Shown here piece after piece: positions 10,273 to 18,687 of a stretch of 64,000 bases of DNA. The translations under genes and the position numbers were made by a program. The stretch lies in assembly GCF_013170705.1 (NCBI RefSeq), contig NZ_CP033334.1, positions 3,077,501-3,141,500 of the forward strand, given 5' to 3'. Numbering within the stretch: the stretch's first letter is position 1; each line of letters opens with the position of its first letter. The notes below the pieces were generated by a model. It did not search any database. It was not told where the DNA came from and saw only the letters and a program-made list of their open reading frames with translations. The DNA is from Mesorhizobium loti. GTDB lineage: Bacteria; Pseudomonadota; Alphaproteobacteria; Rhizobiales; Rhizobiaceae.

Positions 10273-10890
10273 TCAAGACGTCTCGCTGCCACCGACGGAG
10301 GCCGGCCCGTCACGGTCGATGCGGCCAGCCTTGGCAAGCTCGGCAAGCAGCTTGGTCGCCGCCTCGAGGTAGCTGGCGCTTATCTGCTCGGCCATCGGCA
10401 ACGCGCACCAGGCGCTCAGCTCCGCGATCAGAGCGTAGCTGCCTCCGTCGACTGGCGCTGAAGCAAGTCCTCCGTCCCTATCCATGACGACCGCGACGAC
10501 CCCCTCCGCCCCGTAGCCGATTGCCGCGATCCGTTGAATGCCAGGATCGCCGTCGACGCGAACGTCGAACAACACGGAGCCGGCGGTCTTCTGCGCAATG
10601 TCGCCCACACGATCGGAGAACGGGCGATTCAACCCCCCGGTATCGGCCAGCGACTGCTCAAGCAAAACGAGATCAACGTACTGCGCCCCCATCCCCGCGA
10701 CTATGGACGCGTTCGTGCAATCGGCAATCCCTCCCTTCAGCCTTTCACACAGGAAAACATCATGGGGATCCGCCACGCCAGCAAGCCCGTCAACACCGCT
10801 GCAACTGCCAGCAGGCCGCCGACTATCGGTCCGTTGGAAAGCAGCGCCGCCTCCGCGCCTTGTCGTGCCAATCCTTCTATCGTCGCTCAT
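10273..10890 (-). CDS. Unidentified protein, possibly frameshifted near its start
   Basis: 205 codons from ATG 10890, with TTAGGA 2 nt upstream. It lies directly downstream of the SDR gene on the same strand. Codon use in the second half is GC3-rich and protein-like (DIAQKTAGSVLFDVRVDGD; QISASYLEAATKLLAELAKA), but I do not recognise a family. The first 40 codons look unlike coding sequence (many Arg/Gly/Ser). A neighbouring frame over the same bases reads ARQGAEAALLSNGPIVGGLL and more hydrophobic residues until a stop near 10735. This pattern suits a gene broken by a frameshift, or a sequencing error. Low confidence that it is an intact gene. Confidence 0.33.
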   Translation of the reverse strand: MSDDRRIGTTRRGGGAAFQRTDSRRPAGSCSGVDGLAGVADPHDVFLCERLKGGIADCTNASIVAGMGAQYVDLVLLEQSLADTGGLNRPFSDRVGDIAQKTAGSVLFDVRVDGDPGIQRIAAIGYGAEGVVAVVMDRDGGLASAPVDGGSYALIAELSAWCALPMAEQISASYLEAATKLLAELAKAGRIDRDGPASVGGSETS

Positions 10891-11012
10891 CGTCCTAACT
10901 CGACTGGATCTGGCTGGCGAGCAATTGAGCGATAGCTCCGCGTTGCACGTGGCGTTGCGAAAGGCGCGAGCCTCCGACCTTGGCAATGCGCCTCGCTGTT
11001 CGAAGCTTTGAG

Positions 11013-11807
11013 CTATCGCAGCGATGTTGCCATTACGCCGCCGTCGACAGTGAGGACGGCCGCGTTGACCTTGTCCATCTGAGCCAGATGCAGGAATGCG
11101 TTGGCAATATCGCTTGCCGTTACCTCTACTCCGAGCAGATTGCCGGCCATGTATTCGTGCGGGGTCATCCCGCGCGCGCTGGCACGCTCAACGATCATCT
11201 GATCGGTCATCAGGCCGGAGCGGATACGCCCCGCATTGATGCCATTGGCGCGGATCCCCTCGCGGCCATGGTCGACCGCATATTGCTTCATCAAGGCCAG
11301 CGTCGCGGCCTTTGGTATGCCGTACGGACCGAAATCCTTTCCCGGATTGACGGACTGGTTGGAAATGTTGAACAGGATCGCGCCGCCCCTGCCTTGGCGT
11401 CGAAAGATCCGTATCGCCGCCTGGCAGGCGTTCTGGTGGCCGAAGAAGTTCAGTTCGAAGCTTCGCCGCAACTCCTCCATCGGCAGGTCGCCGATGGCGC
11501 CTTGCTGGGCCGAGCCGGCGTTGGAGACGAGGATATCAAGGCCGCCCAGCTCATCCGCCGCCAGGTCGAGCACGCGCTTCACCGACGCCGCATCCGTCAC
11601 GTCGCACCGGTATGGCCGGCAGCCATATTCGGCGGCGAGCGACCCGAGTGCGGCATCATTGATGTCCAGCGTCGCGACAGCGGCACCCGCCAGGGCAAAG
11701 ACGCGCGCAATCTCGCGCCCTATCCCGCTGGCCGCGCCAGTTACAGCCACGACCTTGCCCTGCATCGGCTTGAGGGCCACGTCGCGTGATGCCTCGTCGA
11801 GGGTCAT
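11013..11807 (-). CDS. SDR family NAD(P)-dependent oxidoreductase
   Basis: 264 residues from ATG 11807; a TTG at 11813 overlapping the upstream stop (TTGA) is closer to AGAGG and may be the real start. The Rossmann motif is TGAASGIGREIA, with the acidic residue of NAD-type enzymes in ATLDIND. NAG occurs at LVSNAGSAQQG, and the catalytic motif is Y-x3-K (YGIPKAA). It is the ninth gene of the sugar operon, after lsrF. It likely oxidises or reduces a hydroxyl or keto group of the carbohydrate or an intermediate. The substrate is not readable. Confidence 0.88.
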   Translation of the reverse strand: MTLDEASRDVALKPMQGKVVAVTGAASGIGREIARVFALAGAAVATLDINDAALGSLAAEYGCRPYRCDVTDAASVKRVLDLAADELGGLDILVSNAGSAQQGAIGDLPMEELRRSFELNFFGHQNACQAAIRIFRRQGRGGAILFNISNQSVNPGKDFGPYGIPKAATLALMKQYAVDHGREGIRANGINAGRIRSGLMTDQMIVERASARGMTPHEYMAGNLLGVEVTASDIANAFLHLAQMDKVNAAVLTVDGGVMATSLR

Positions 11808-11809
11808 CG

Positions 11810-12697
11810 TCAAGCTGCCTCTGCCGTTTCCAGATCGCGGAACATGGCATAGGCCTTGTCCGCCTTCTCACCGCGATGAACGATGGCGGCGAGCGCCTTG
11901 AGCATGGCGACGGGGTTCGACGACTGGAAGACGTTGCGGCCCATGTCCACGCCGGCCGCGCCCTGGTCGATCGCCAGCCACGCCATCTGAAGCGCCTCGC
12001 GCTCCGGCAGCTTCTTGCCGCCGGCAATCACGATCGGCACCGGACAGCCAAGCACGATGCGCTCGAAGCCTTCGTCGACATAGTAGGATTTCACGAACTG
12101 GGCTCCGAGCTCGGCCGCGATGCGCGTTGCCAGGCCGAAATAGCGGGCATCGCGCACCATGTCCTTGCCGACGCCGGTAACCGCCATCGTGGGAATGCCA
12201 TAGCGTGTGCCGGTGTCGATGAGTCTGACGACGTTGGAAATGGATTTGTGCTCGTATTCGGCACCAACATAGACCTGGGCGGCCATGGCCACGGCGCCGA
12301 GGCGGATCGCATCGTCGATGTCGACCGCCACCAGTTCGTTGGACAGTTCCGTCAGAATCGAGTTACCGCCCGAGCAACGCAGCACCACGGGCTTGTTGAC
12401 TTCCGGCTGTATCGTGGCGCGCAGGCCGCCGCGCGTGCACATCAGCACATCGGCGTGTTGGGCAAGCGGCGCGATCGTCAGGTCCATCCGCTCAAGGCCC
12501 GTCGTCGGACCCTGGAAATAGCCATGGTCGAAGGCGAGCATGACTGTCTTGCCACTGTCGGGATTGAAGATGCGCGACAGCCTCGCCTTCATGCCCCAGT
12601 CGTGATGCGCCGCTCCCTTGAGGTAGAAGCGGCTGGTGTCGGCGGGACGGTCCCGGCCCCAGTCCTTGCCGTCCTTGATGTCGTCGAGATCAGCCAT
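11810..12697 (-). CDS. lsrF: LsrF, 3-hydroxy-5-phosphonooxypentane-2,4-dione thiolase
   Basis: 295 residues, very close to E. coli LsrF as I remember it: the opening [74 protein letters not shown] and [11 protein letters not shown]. The Schiff-base lysine lies in [15 protein letters not shown]. coli LsrF is a class I aldolase-fold thiolase that transfers acetyl from phospho-HPD (processed AI-2) to CoA, giving DHAP and acetyl-CoA. The usual partners LsrK, LsrG, LsrR and LsrACDB are absent. Here it is embedded between DhaKL-type kinase subunits and an SDR behind a CUT1 importer, so the substrate may be another phosphorylated ketose. Family identity is strong, role inferred. Confidence 0.9.
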   Translation of the reverse strand: MADLDDIKDGKDWGRDRPADTSRFYLKGAAHHDWGMKARLSRIFNPDSGKTVMLAFDHGYFQGPTTGLERMDLTIAPLAQHADVLMCTRGGLRATIQPEVNKPVVLRCSGGNSILTELSNELVAVDIDDAIRLGAVAMAAQVYVGAEYEHKSISNVVRLIDTGTRYGIPTMAVTGVGKDMVRDARYFGLATRIAAELGAQFVKSYYVDEGFERIVLGCPVPIVIAGGKKLPEREALQMAWLAIDQGAAGVDMGRNVFQSSNPVAMLKALAAIVHRGEKADKAYAMFRDLETAEAA

Positions 12698-12727
12698 GTC
12701 GAAGTCCTTTTCGCCTAACCGGCAGGG

Positions 12728-13363
12728 TCAAGCCCTGGCCGTGAAGTCCTGCATTGCCTTCAGAATGAGCGAAACCGAGATCGCGCCCGGATCCGGGTAG
12801 CCAATGCTGCGCTCGCCAACCGAGCGCGCCTTTCCCGTCGTCGCTATCATTGCCTTGCTGGCCTCGACCCCATCCAGCGCGCCCTGTGTGGCGGCCGCCG
12901 TCGCGGCGGCGAGGCCCTTGCCAACGGCGGCGCGCGCGGCCCGCGCGGCCGGGGCGAGCGCGTCGACCATGGTCTTCTGGCCCTCGGTCACGCCGCCACG
13001 CTTCAGCACCGCCGCAAGGCCCTCTTCCAGCGCCATCGCGAACGAGGCGTCGTCGATGACCTCGGATGCCGCGAAGGCCTTGGAGCCGGCGCGAAACAGC
13101 GTGCCGAACACAGCACCCGCCGCACCGCCGGTATTGGACAGGATGGCGGTGCCGACTGCCTTGTAGGCGGCTTCGGCACTTTCGGCGGCGCCGGCGTCGA
13201 GCGCCTCGAGCGCGGCCTCGAAGCCGCGGCGCATGCCGACGCCATGATCGCCATCGCCGATGGTCAGATCGGCCTCGGTCAGCACGTCGGTCTGGTCGAT
13301 CAGGGATTGCGCGACGGAGCGCATCATCTCGCGCGCAGCGTTGGCATCGAGCGTTTCGATCAT
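12728..13363 (-). CDS. dhaL: Dihydroxyacetone kinase subunit DhaL-like (ADP/ATP-binding)
   Basis: 211 residues, the usual DhaL length. The metal/nucleotide motif DGDHG is present (LTIGDGDHGVGMRRG, around residue 36), then NTGGAAGAVFGT, TEGQKTMVDAL and, near the C-terminus, SIGYPDPGAIS. DhaL-type helical barrels hold the nucleotide that phosphorylates the ketose covalently bound by DhaK. No PTS subunit DhaM is encoded nearby, so an ATP-dependent ketose kinase is more likely than a PTS-linked one. Its start is 5 bp beyond the dhaK stop. Confidence 0.9.
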   Translation of the reverse strand: MIETLDANAAREMMRSVAQSLIDQTDVLTEADLTIGDGDHGVGMRRGFEAALEALDAGAAESAEAAYKAVGTAILSNTGGAAGAVFGTLFRAGSKAFAASEVIDDASFAMALEEGLAAVLKRGGVTEGQKTMVDALAPAARAARAAVGKGLAAATAAATQGALDGVEASKAMIATTGKARSVGERSIGYPDPGAISVSLILKAMQDFTARA

Positions 13364-13368
13364 CGCCG

Positions 13369-14373
13369 TTACATCCTTGAATAGCCGAGCGATTCCGCCG
13401 GCATGTCGAGATAGTGTTTCAACTCGTCATCGAGCTTCATCAGCGTCACCGAGAAACCGGCCATTTCCTGCACGGTCAGCCATGTGCCGACATCGGTGCG
13501 GTGGACCGAGATGCCTTCGCGCTCCAGGATCGCACGGATGCGCCGGTTGACGATCAGCATCTCCATCATGGTGGTGGCGCCGAGATTGTTGATCATCAAG
13601 GCAACCTCGTCGCCCCTGGCGAACGGCAGGTCGGCGAGGATCTTGTCCATGAGCTCGTCGGCGATCGCATCGGCCGATTTCAGCTTCTGGCGCGCGATGC
13701 CGGCTTCGCCATGGGCTCCCATGCCGACCTCGATCTCGTCGTCCCCGAGTTCGAAGGTCAGCTTGCCGGTCTCCGGGATCGATCCCGCGGAGACCGCCAC
13801 GCCCATGCTGCGCACCCAACCCTGTGCCTTACGCGCGACGCGTTCGACCTCGTCGAGCGTGTCAAGCTCGCTGGCTGCGCCGCCCGCGACCTTGATCATG
13901 TAGATGTCGCCCGCGATGCCGCGGCGGTCGTGCATCCGTTCGGGCGGCGCGGCAGCGACATCGTCGCAGACCCGCACGGTGCGGACCTCGATGCCGTCGT
14001 CCTCGAGCAGTTCCACGGCCATGTCGAAATTCATGTTGTCGCCGGCATAGTTGCCGTAGAGAAACAGGACGCCCTTGCCGCGATGCACCGCCTTGGCCGC
14101 GGCCGCGATCACATCGGGCGAGGGCGCGGCAAAGACGTTGCCGCAGGCGGCGCCGTCACCCATGTTCTTGCCGACGAAGCCATGGAAAAGCGGCTCGTGG
14201 CCCGAGCCTCCGCCGATGAGCAGCGCCACCTTGCCGTCCGGGATGTCCTTGCGGATCAGCGCCGGCTTGCCGTCGAGCTTGTAGACACGGCCGTCATTGG
14301 CAAGCGCCAGCCCCTCGATCATTTCTGGTACGACGCGCTTGACGTCGTTAAGGATTTTCTTCGGATTAGCCAC
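13369..14373 (-). CDS. dhaK: Dihydroxyacetone kinase subunit DhaK-like (ketose-binding)
   Basis: 334 residues. LLIGGGSGHEPLFHGFVG near residue 52 is the DHA phosphate-site glycine loop. VGMGAHGEAG near residue 217 carries the histidine that in E. coli DhaK binds dihydroxyacetone as a hemiaminal. NNLGATTMMEM and GTWLTVQEMAGFSVTL are further DhaK signatures. Paralogs of DhaK phosphorylate larger ketoses such as erythruloses, so the pairing with a sugar importer and aldolases suggests a C4/C5 ketose or a deoxy-ketose. The start overlaps the end of the small membrane-protein gene by 8 bp. Confidence 0.9.
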   Translation of the reverse strand: MANPKKILNDVKRVVPEMIEGLALANDGRVYKLDGKPALIRKDIPDGKVALLIGGGSGHEPLFHGFVGKNMGDGAACGNVFAAPSPDVIAAAAKAVHRGKGVLFLYGNYAGDNMNFDMAVELLEDDGIEVRTVRVCDDVAAAPPERMHDRRGIAGDIYMIKVAGGAASELDTLDEVERVARKAQGWVRSMGVAVSAGSIPETGKLTFELGDDEIEVGMGAHGEAGIARQKLKSADAIADELMDKILADLPFARGDEVALMINNLGATTMMEMLIVNRRIRAILEREGISVHRTDVGTWLTVQEMAGFSVTLMKLDDELKHYLDMPAESLGYSRM

Positions 14374-14569
14374 GGTCTTCCTCCTCGGTTTCCGGCCGCC
14401 CGTCGGGCACGTGATCCAGGATCATGAAAAGCACAACCCCGGCAAGCAGCACCGGGAAACCGATGACGAAAAGCCTGTGCGTGAAGGGCTGGCAGAGCAT
14501 GGCGAAGCCGCCAAGGATCAGCACGCTCGCCAGGCGATAAAACCATTTCTTGCTGAACAACGGACCCAT
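14366..14569 (-). CDS. Small two-helix membrane protein of the sugar ABC operon
   Basis: 67 residues. The start shares one base with the stop of the upstream ATPase gene (TGATG at 14567-14571), and the end overlaps dhaK by 8 bp, so it is locked into the operon. Two hydrophobic segments are visible, about residues 10-26 (RLASVLILGGFAMLC) and 33-51 (LFVIGFPVLLAGVVLFMIL). An acidic tail (ETEEED) follows. Small membrane proteins between ATPase and permease genes are known in rhizobial glycerol-type ABC loci (DUF2160), but this one is shorter and I cannot assign it. Possible accessory subunit of the importer. Confidence 0.68.
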   Translation of the reverse strand: MGPLFSKKWFYRLASVLILGGFAMLCQPFTHRLFVIGFPVLLAGVVLFMILDHVPDGRPETEEEDRG

Positions 14570-15675
14570 CAGCGGGCACCCTCCGCCTGCGAGATGCGGC
14601 GTCCGCCGGCTGCGTCGAACAGGAAGCCGCGGCCTTCCGGAATGCGGAATGAACAGGCATCGCCCTGCGTGAAGCGCATCGACAGCGGAACGACCTTGCG
14701 GAACGAACCCCCCGATGTGTCGACCTGGATGGCGCGCTCGAAGCCGCGATTGTCCACGGCATAGATCGTGCCCGTGCTGGCGCCGGCGGCATCGGCGGAG
14801 CCGACCTCGATGTCCTCCGGCCAGACACCCAGCAGCACCTTGCCGCTGCCGCTGGCGACCGTGCCGAACTCGCCGATCGGGATGCGCTGCCGCGCACCCT
14901 TGACGATGACATGGCCGTCCTCGATGCCGGCCTCGAAGAAGGCCATCGAAGGGCTGCCGACCAATCGGCCGACGACGACATTGGCCGGGAGCCGGTATAT
15001 GTCCTCTATCGTGCCCGCCTGCTGGATGACACCGCCGTCGATGATGCCGATCCGGTCGGCTATGGCGATGGCGCCATGATAGTCGTGCGTGGCGTAGAGC
15101 ATCGTCGAGCGATGCTGGCGGTGGATCTGGCGCAGTTCCGCGCGCAGGCCCTCGCGCAATTTTAGATCGAGCGCCGACAGCGGCTCATCGAGCAGGAACA
15201 TCACCGGGCGGCGTACCAGCGCGCGGGCGATGGCGACACGTTGACGTTCGCCGCCCGACAGCGTGTCCACGTCGCGATCGAGCAGATGAGAAATGCGCAG
15301 CAGTTCCGCGGTGCGGCCGACGCGAAGGCTGATCTCGCCTTCGGATTCGCTAAACGCCGGCGAGCGCAACGCAAAGGCAATGTTGTCCTTGACGTCGAGC
15401 ACCGGCAGAAGGTTGAAGCCCTCGAACACGATGGCGATGTCGCGGCTGCCCGGGTCGGACTCGGTCACATCGCGCCCGGCAAGGTCGACGCGCCCGGCAT
15501 CGAGATCGATCAGGCCGGCGGAGGCGAGCAGCGTCGAGCTCTTGCCGGCGCCGGTCGGTCCGAGGAGCGCGAATATCTCGTTGTCATTGACGGTGAGGTC
15601 AAGGCCGCGAAGCGCCGTCTTTCCGCGATAGGACTTCTTCAGTCCCTTCAGTTGGAGCATTGGCCTGGGGGTCAT
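14569..15675 (-). CDS. CUT1 sugar ABC transporter ATP-binding protein (UgpC/MalK-like), first of two
   Basis: 368 residues. Walker A is GPTGAGKSST, the signature DTLSGGERQRVAIARAL, Walker B FLLDEPLSALD and the switch ATHDY. A C-terminal MalK-like regulatory domain (TOBE/OB, about 240-360) is present. The Q-loop position reads IVFEGFNLL, with glutamate where canonical ATPases have glutamine. Coupled to the other ATPase gene by ATGA (15672-15675). It likely forms a heterodimer with the second ATPase, whose signature motif is degenerate. Confidence 0.92.
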   Translation of the reverse strand: MTPRPMLQLKGLKKSYRGKTALRGLDLTVNDNEIFALLGPTGAGKSSTLLASAGLIDLDAGRVDLAGRDVTESDPGSRDIAIVFEGFNLLPVLDVKDNIAFALRSPAFSESEGEISLRVGRTAELLRISHLLDRDVDTLSGGERQRVAIARALVRRPVMFLLDEPLSALDLKLREGLRAELRQIHRQHRSTMLYATHDYHGAIAIADRIGIIDGGVIQQAGTIEDIYRLPANVVVGRLVGSPSMAFFEAGIEDGHVIVKGARQRIPIGEFGTVASGSGKVLLGVWPEDIEVGSADAAGASTGTIYAVDNRGFERAIQVDTSGGSFRKVVPLSMRFTQGDACSFRIPEGRGFLFDAAGGRRISQAEGAR

Positions 15676-16760
15676 GCCGCGACCTCCGCGTCGACACGCC
15701 GGCCGGTGGCGGCATCGAAAAACAGCAGGCCATCCGGATCGAAATGCACGCGCATCACGGAGCCCGATGGCGACCGGCGCTTGTCGACACCCTGGTGTAT
15801 CGTGTCGCCGATGCGGAACGAGAAGAAGCGTTCGCGGCCGATGGAAAAGACATCGTCCACCGCGATCGCGACGCCGGCGGCCGGATCGTCGGTCAGGTGC
15901 ACGTTTAGCGGGCGCACGCCGAGCTTCAACGGCCGCTTCGACGACAGGGCCCAGTCGGGAAGCCGGTCGCGCGCCGCAGTCAGCGTGACGTCGCTGTCGC
16001 CCAGCCGCAGGCCGCCCTCGACGGGCGCGAGGTCGATGAGGTTCATCGACGGCGAGCCGATGAACTGGCCGGCGAAGATGTCGACCGGTTCGAAGAACAT
16101 GCGGTCAGGATTCGAGACCTGGACGATGCGGCTGTTGTTCATGAGCACGATGCGGTCGGCGAGCGACATGGCCTCGCGCTGGTCGTGCGTGACATAGATC
16201 GTGGTGACGCCGAGCTGGCGCTGCAGGTGCCCGAGCTCCCAGCGCATTTCCTCACGAAACTGCTCGTCGATCGCCGATAGCGGCTCGTCGAGCAGCAGGA
16301 CGGCCGGATCGCGGATGACGGCACGCGCAAGCGCCACTTTCTGCCTTGCGCCGGGTGGCAGCGCGCCGGGATAGCGGGCAAGCTCGTCGCCGAGCTTGAA
16401 GATGTCGGTGACCCAGTCGAGCTTGCGCGTGATTTCGGCTCTCGCGACGCCCCGCGCCTTCAGCGGAAACACGATGTTTTCCTTGATGCTGAGATGCGGG
16501 TAGAGCGAAACGAACTGGAACACCATGGCGATGTTGCGCTCGCTGGCGCTCAGATCGTTGACGGCGGCACCGTCGAACAGCACGTCGCCGCTGGTTGCCT
16601 TCACCAGGCCCGCGATGCAGCGCAGGGTCGTCGTCTTGCCGCAGCCCGAGGGCCCGAGATAGACGACGAATTCGCCGTTCTTCACGGTCAGGCTGACGTC
16701 GTCCACCGCCTTGAAGGCGCCGAACTGGATGCTCAGGTTCCTGAGAGTGATCTCGGCCAT
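15672..16760 (-). CDS. CUT1 sugar ABC transporter ATP-binding protein, second of two, with degenerate signature motif
   Basis: 362 residues from ATG 16760 (MAEITLRNLSIQF), which shares one base with the permease stop; the frame stays open far upstream, but that part is overlap. Walker A is GPSGCGKTTT, the Q-loop MVFQFVSLYPHL and Walker B VLLLDEPLSAIDE. The ABC signature, normally LSGGQ, reads ALPPGARQK. The MalK-like regulatory domain is present at the C-terminus (GVRPLNVHL). This resembles the two-ATPase arrangement of rhizobial glycerol-type importers (GlpS/GlpT). The missing LSGGQ predicts one impaired ATP site. Confidence 0.9.
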   Translation of the reverse strand: MAEITLRNLSIQFGAFKAVDDVSLTVKNGEFVVYLGPSGCGKTTTLRCIAGLVKATSGDVLFDGAAVNDLSASERNIAMVFQFVSLYPHLSIKENIVFPLKARGVARAEITRKLDWVTDIFKLGDELARYPGALPPGARQKVALARAVIRDPAVLLLDEPLSAIDEQFREEMRWELGHLQRQLGVTTIYVTHDQREAMSLADRIVLMNNSRIVQVSNPDRMFFEPVDIFAGQFIGSPSMNLIDLAPVEGGLRLGDSDVTLTAARDRLPDWALSSKRPLKLGVRPLNVHLTDDPAAGVAIAVDDVFSIGRERFFSFRIGDTIHQGVDKRRSPSGSVMRVHFDPDGLLFFDAATGRRVDAEVAA

Positions 16761-17710
16761 CAGTATTTCTCGCCCATCTTGGTCAGGTGCCGGACAAGGA
16801 TCATCGACAGACCGATAATGATGACCAGAAGAATGACCGCGAGCGCCGACGCCTCCCCGGTGTAGAAATAGCTGAATGCCGTCTTGGCCACCGAGAAGGA
16901 TACCGTCTCCGTGCTCGACCCCGGACCGCCGCCTGTCAGCGCGACGAAAAGGTCGTACTGCTTGAAGCTGTCGATCAGGCGCAGGATCAGCGCGATGAAC
17001 AGCACAGGCGCCGACATCGGCAGCGTGATGCGGAAGAAACGATAGGCGGGGCTGGCGCCGTCCACCTCGGCCGCCTCGTAAATGGTCTCGGGAATGCCGC
17101 GGAAGGCGGCGGTCGCCAGAAGCACGATGAAGGGCGTCCACATCCAGGTGTCGGCGGCCGCCGCCGCCCAGAGCGCCGGGCTGGTCTGGCCGAGCCAGTC
17201 GACCTTGCTGAAGCCGACCGACGACACCAGGAAATTGATGACGCCCCACTCCGAATTCAGCATGTAGCGCCACAGGAAGCCAACCACGACCGGGGACAGC
17301 ATCATCGGCATCATCAGCATGGTGAAGATGACGTCGCGGCCACGGAAATTCTTCTGCATCTGGTAGCCGACGAAAATGCCGATCAGCATCTGCAGCGTGA
17401 CGCAGATGAACACGAACTTGCCGGTGAATATGAAGCGGTCCCAGAGATCGGGATCCGAAAGCAGGAACTTGTAGTTGTTGAAGCCGACCGGCTTCATCGT
17501 GCCCTGGCGCAAGGCCGAGAAATTGAAGAACGAATAATAGATCAGCGAGAAGATCGGATAGGCGACCATGAATATCAGGATCGCCAGCGTCGGCGACAGG
17601 AAGCCGAAGATCATCATGCGGCCAGAGGAGCGCTTGCGCAGTTGCGTCTGCCGCGCCGCGTGAGCGGCGGCCTGCGCTTCGGGTGCAAGAGGCGTGTTGG
17701 TGGCAGTCAT
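16760..17710 (-). CDS. CUT1 sugar ABC transporter permease (MalF/UgpA-like)
   Basis: 316 residues. A long hydrophilic N-terminus (about 35 residues, Ala-rich then KRSSGR) precedes the first helix FGFLSPTLAILIFMVAYPIF. About six helices follow. The EAA loop is EAAEVDGASPAYRFFRITLPM, the ATPase-docking motif of MalF-type permeases. It lies 3 bp after the MalG-like gene and overlaps the ATPase gene by one base. Inner-membrane subunit for uptake of a mono- or oligosaccharide or polyol. Confidence 0.93.
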   Translation of the reverse strand: MTATNTPLAPEAQAAAHAARQTQLRKRSSGRMMIFGFLSPTLAILIFMVAYPIFSLIYYSFFNFSALRQGTMKPVGFNNYKFLLSDPDLWDRFIFTGKFVFICVTLQMLIGIFVGYQMQKNFRGRDVIFTMLMMPMMLSPVVVGFLWRYMLNSEWGVINFLVSSVGFSKVDWLGQTSPALWAAAAADTWMWTPFIVLLATAAFRGIPETIYEAAEVDGASPAYRFFRITLPMSAPVLFIALILRLIDSFKQYDLFVALTGGGPGSSTETVSFSVAKTAFSYFYTGEASALAVILLVIIIGLSMILVRHLTKMGEKY

Positions 17711-17713
17711 GGT

Positions 17714-18586
17714 CTACCTCCTTCCCAGCACGCCGAAGGTCATTCCCATCAGCAGATGTTTGCGGATGAGATAGAAGAAGATCAGCACGGGAATGATGAG
17801 GACGACGCCGGCCGCGCATATCTGCGTCCACTCGATGCCGGTTGCGCCGGAAGCGGCCGAAATCTTGACGGGCAGGGTCTTGGCCTGGGTGGTCGTCAGG
17901 ATGGATGCGAAGGCGAACTCGTTCCAGGCGAAAATGAAGCAGAAGCCGGCGGTGGCGGCGATGCCGCCCTTCACCATTGGCAGCACCAGTTTGAGGAATG
18001 CGTACATGCGCGTGTAACCGTTGACGATGGCGATCTGCTCGACTTCCTTCGGCACGCCGTCGAAGAAACCCTTCATGATCCAGGTGGCCAGACCGACATT
18101 GGCGAAGATCGAGACGAGGACGAGGCCGATGCGCGTGTCGGCGAGCCCGAGCCGCGCGAACATCAGATGATAGAAGACGAGAACGGCTACAGGCGGCAGC
18201 ATGCGGGTCGACAGGACGAAGAACATGAAGTCGCCCTTGCCGATGAAATTGAAGCGCGAGCAGACATAGCCGGCCAGCGTCCCGAAGAAGACGGCGAGCG
18301 ACGTGCCGGCGACAGAGACGATGATGCTGTTGATCAACGAGTCGAGGACCCCGACCGCCGAAGCGCTGTCCTTGGCCGCACCGATGCCGAAGACCGCCTG
18401 GTAGCCGCTGAAGTCCGGCGTGAAGAAGAGTTTCGGCGGCATGGTGAAGAAATCCATGCGGCTCTTGAACGAGGACAAAAGCAGCCAGAAGATCGGGCCG
18501 ACATTGTAGACCGTGTAGATGGCGAGCAATCCCAGCACCAGCCATCTGCCGGCAAGGTCCATCGTCGATGTCTTGGAGTGCGTCAT
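17714..18586 (-). CDS. CUT1 sugar ABC transporter permease (MalG/UgpE-like)
   Basis: 290 residues. First helix near residues 14-34 (LVLGLLAIYTVYNVGPIFWL), followed by SSFKSRMDFFTMPP, the conserved periplasmic start of MalG proteins. The docking loop is EQIAIVNGYTRMYAFLKLVLP (EAA-like), and the protein ends in LLMGMTFGVLGRR, matching the typical GAVKG-type end of MalG. Second gene of the operon, about 100 bp after the binding-protein gene. Pairs with the MalF-like permease. Confidence 0.93.
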   Translation of the reverse strand: MTHSKTSTMDLAGRWLVLGLLAIYTVYNVGPIFWLLLSSFKSRMDFFTMPPKLFFTPDFSGYQAVFGIGAAKDSASAVGVLDSLINSIIVSVAGTSLAVFFGTLAGYVCSRFNFIGKGDFMFFVLSTRMLPPVAVLVFYHLMFARLGLADTRIGLVLVSIFANVGLATWIMKGFFDGVPKEVEQIAIVNGYTRMYAFLKLVLPMVKGGIAATAGFCFIFAWNEFAFASILTTTQAKTLPVKISAASGATGIEWTQICAAGVVLIIPVLIFFYLIRKHLLMGMTFGVLGRR

Positions 18587-18687
18587 GACGACCTGTCTTC
18601 GAGCCGGCGCGGTGCGGGCTCTGTTGCCTGGGACGGGATGAGAGAGGGCACGCGGAAGACGCTCCGCGTGCCCTTCGGGTCAAGGCG

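Noticed and set aside
11810..12697. A complete AI-2 (lsr) quorum-signal uptake operon
   Set aside because: Only lsrF is recognisable; kinase, isomerase, repressor and importer of the lsr type are missing.
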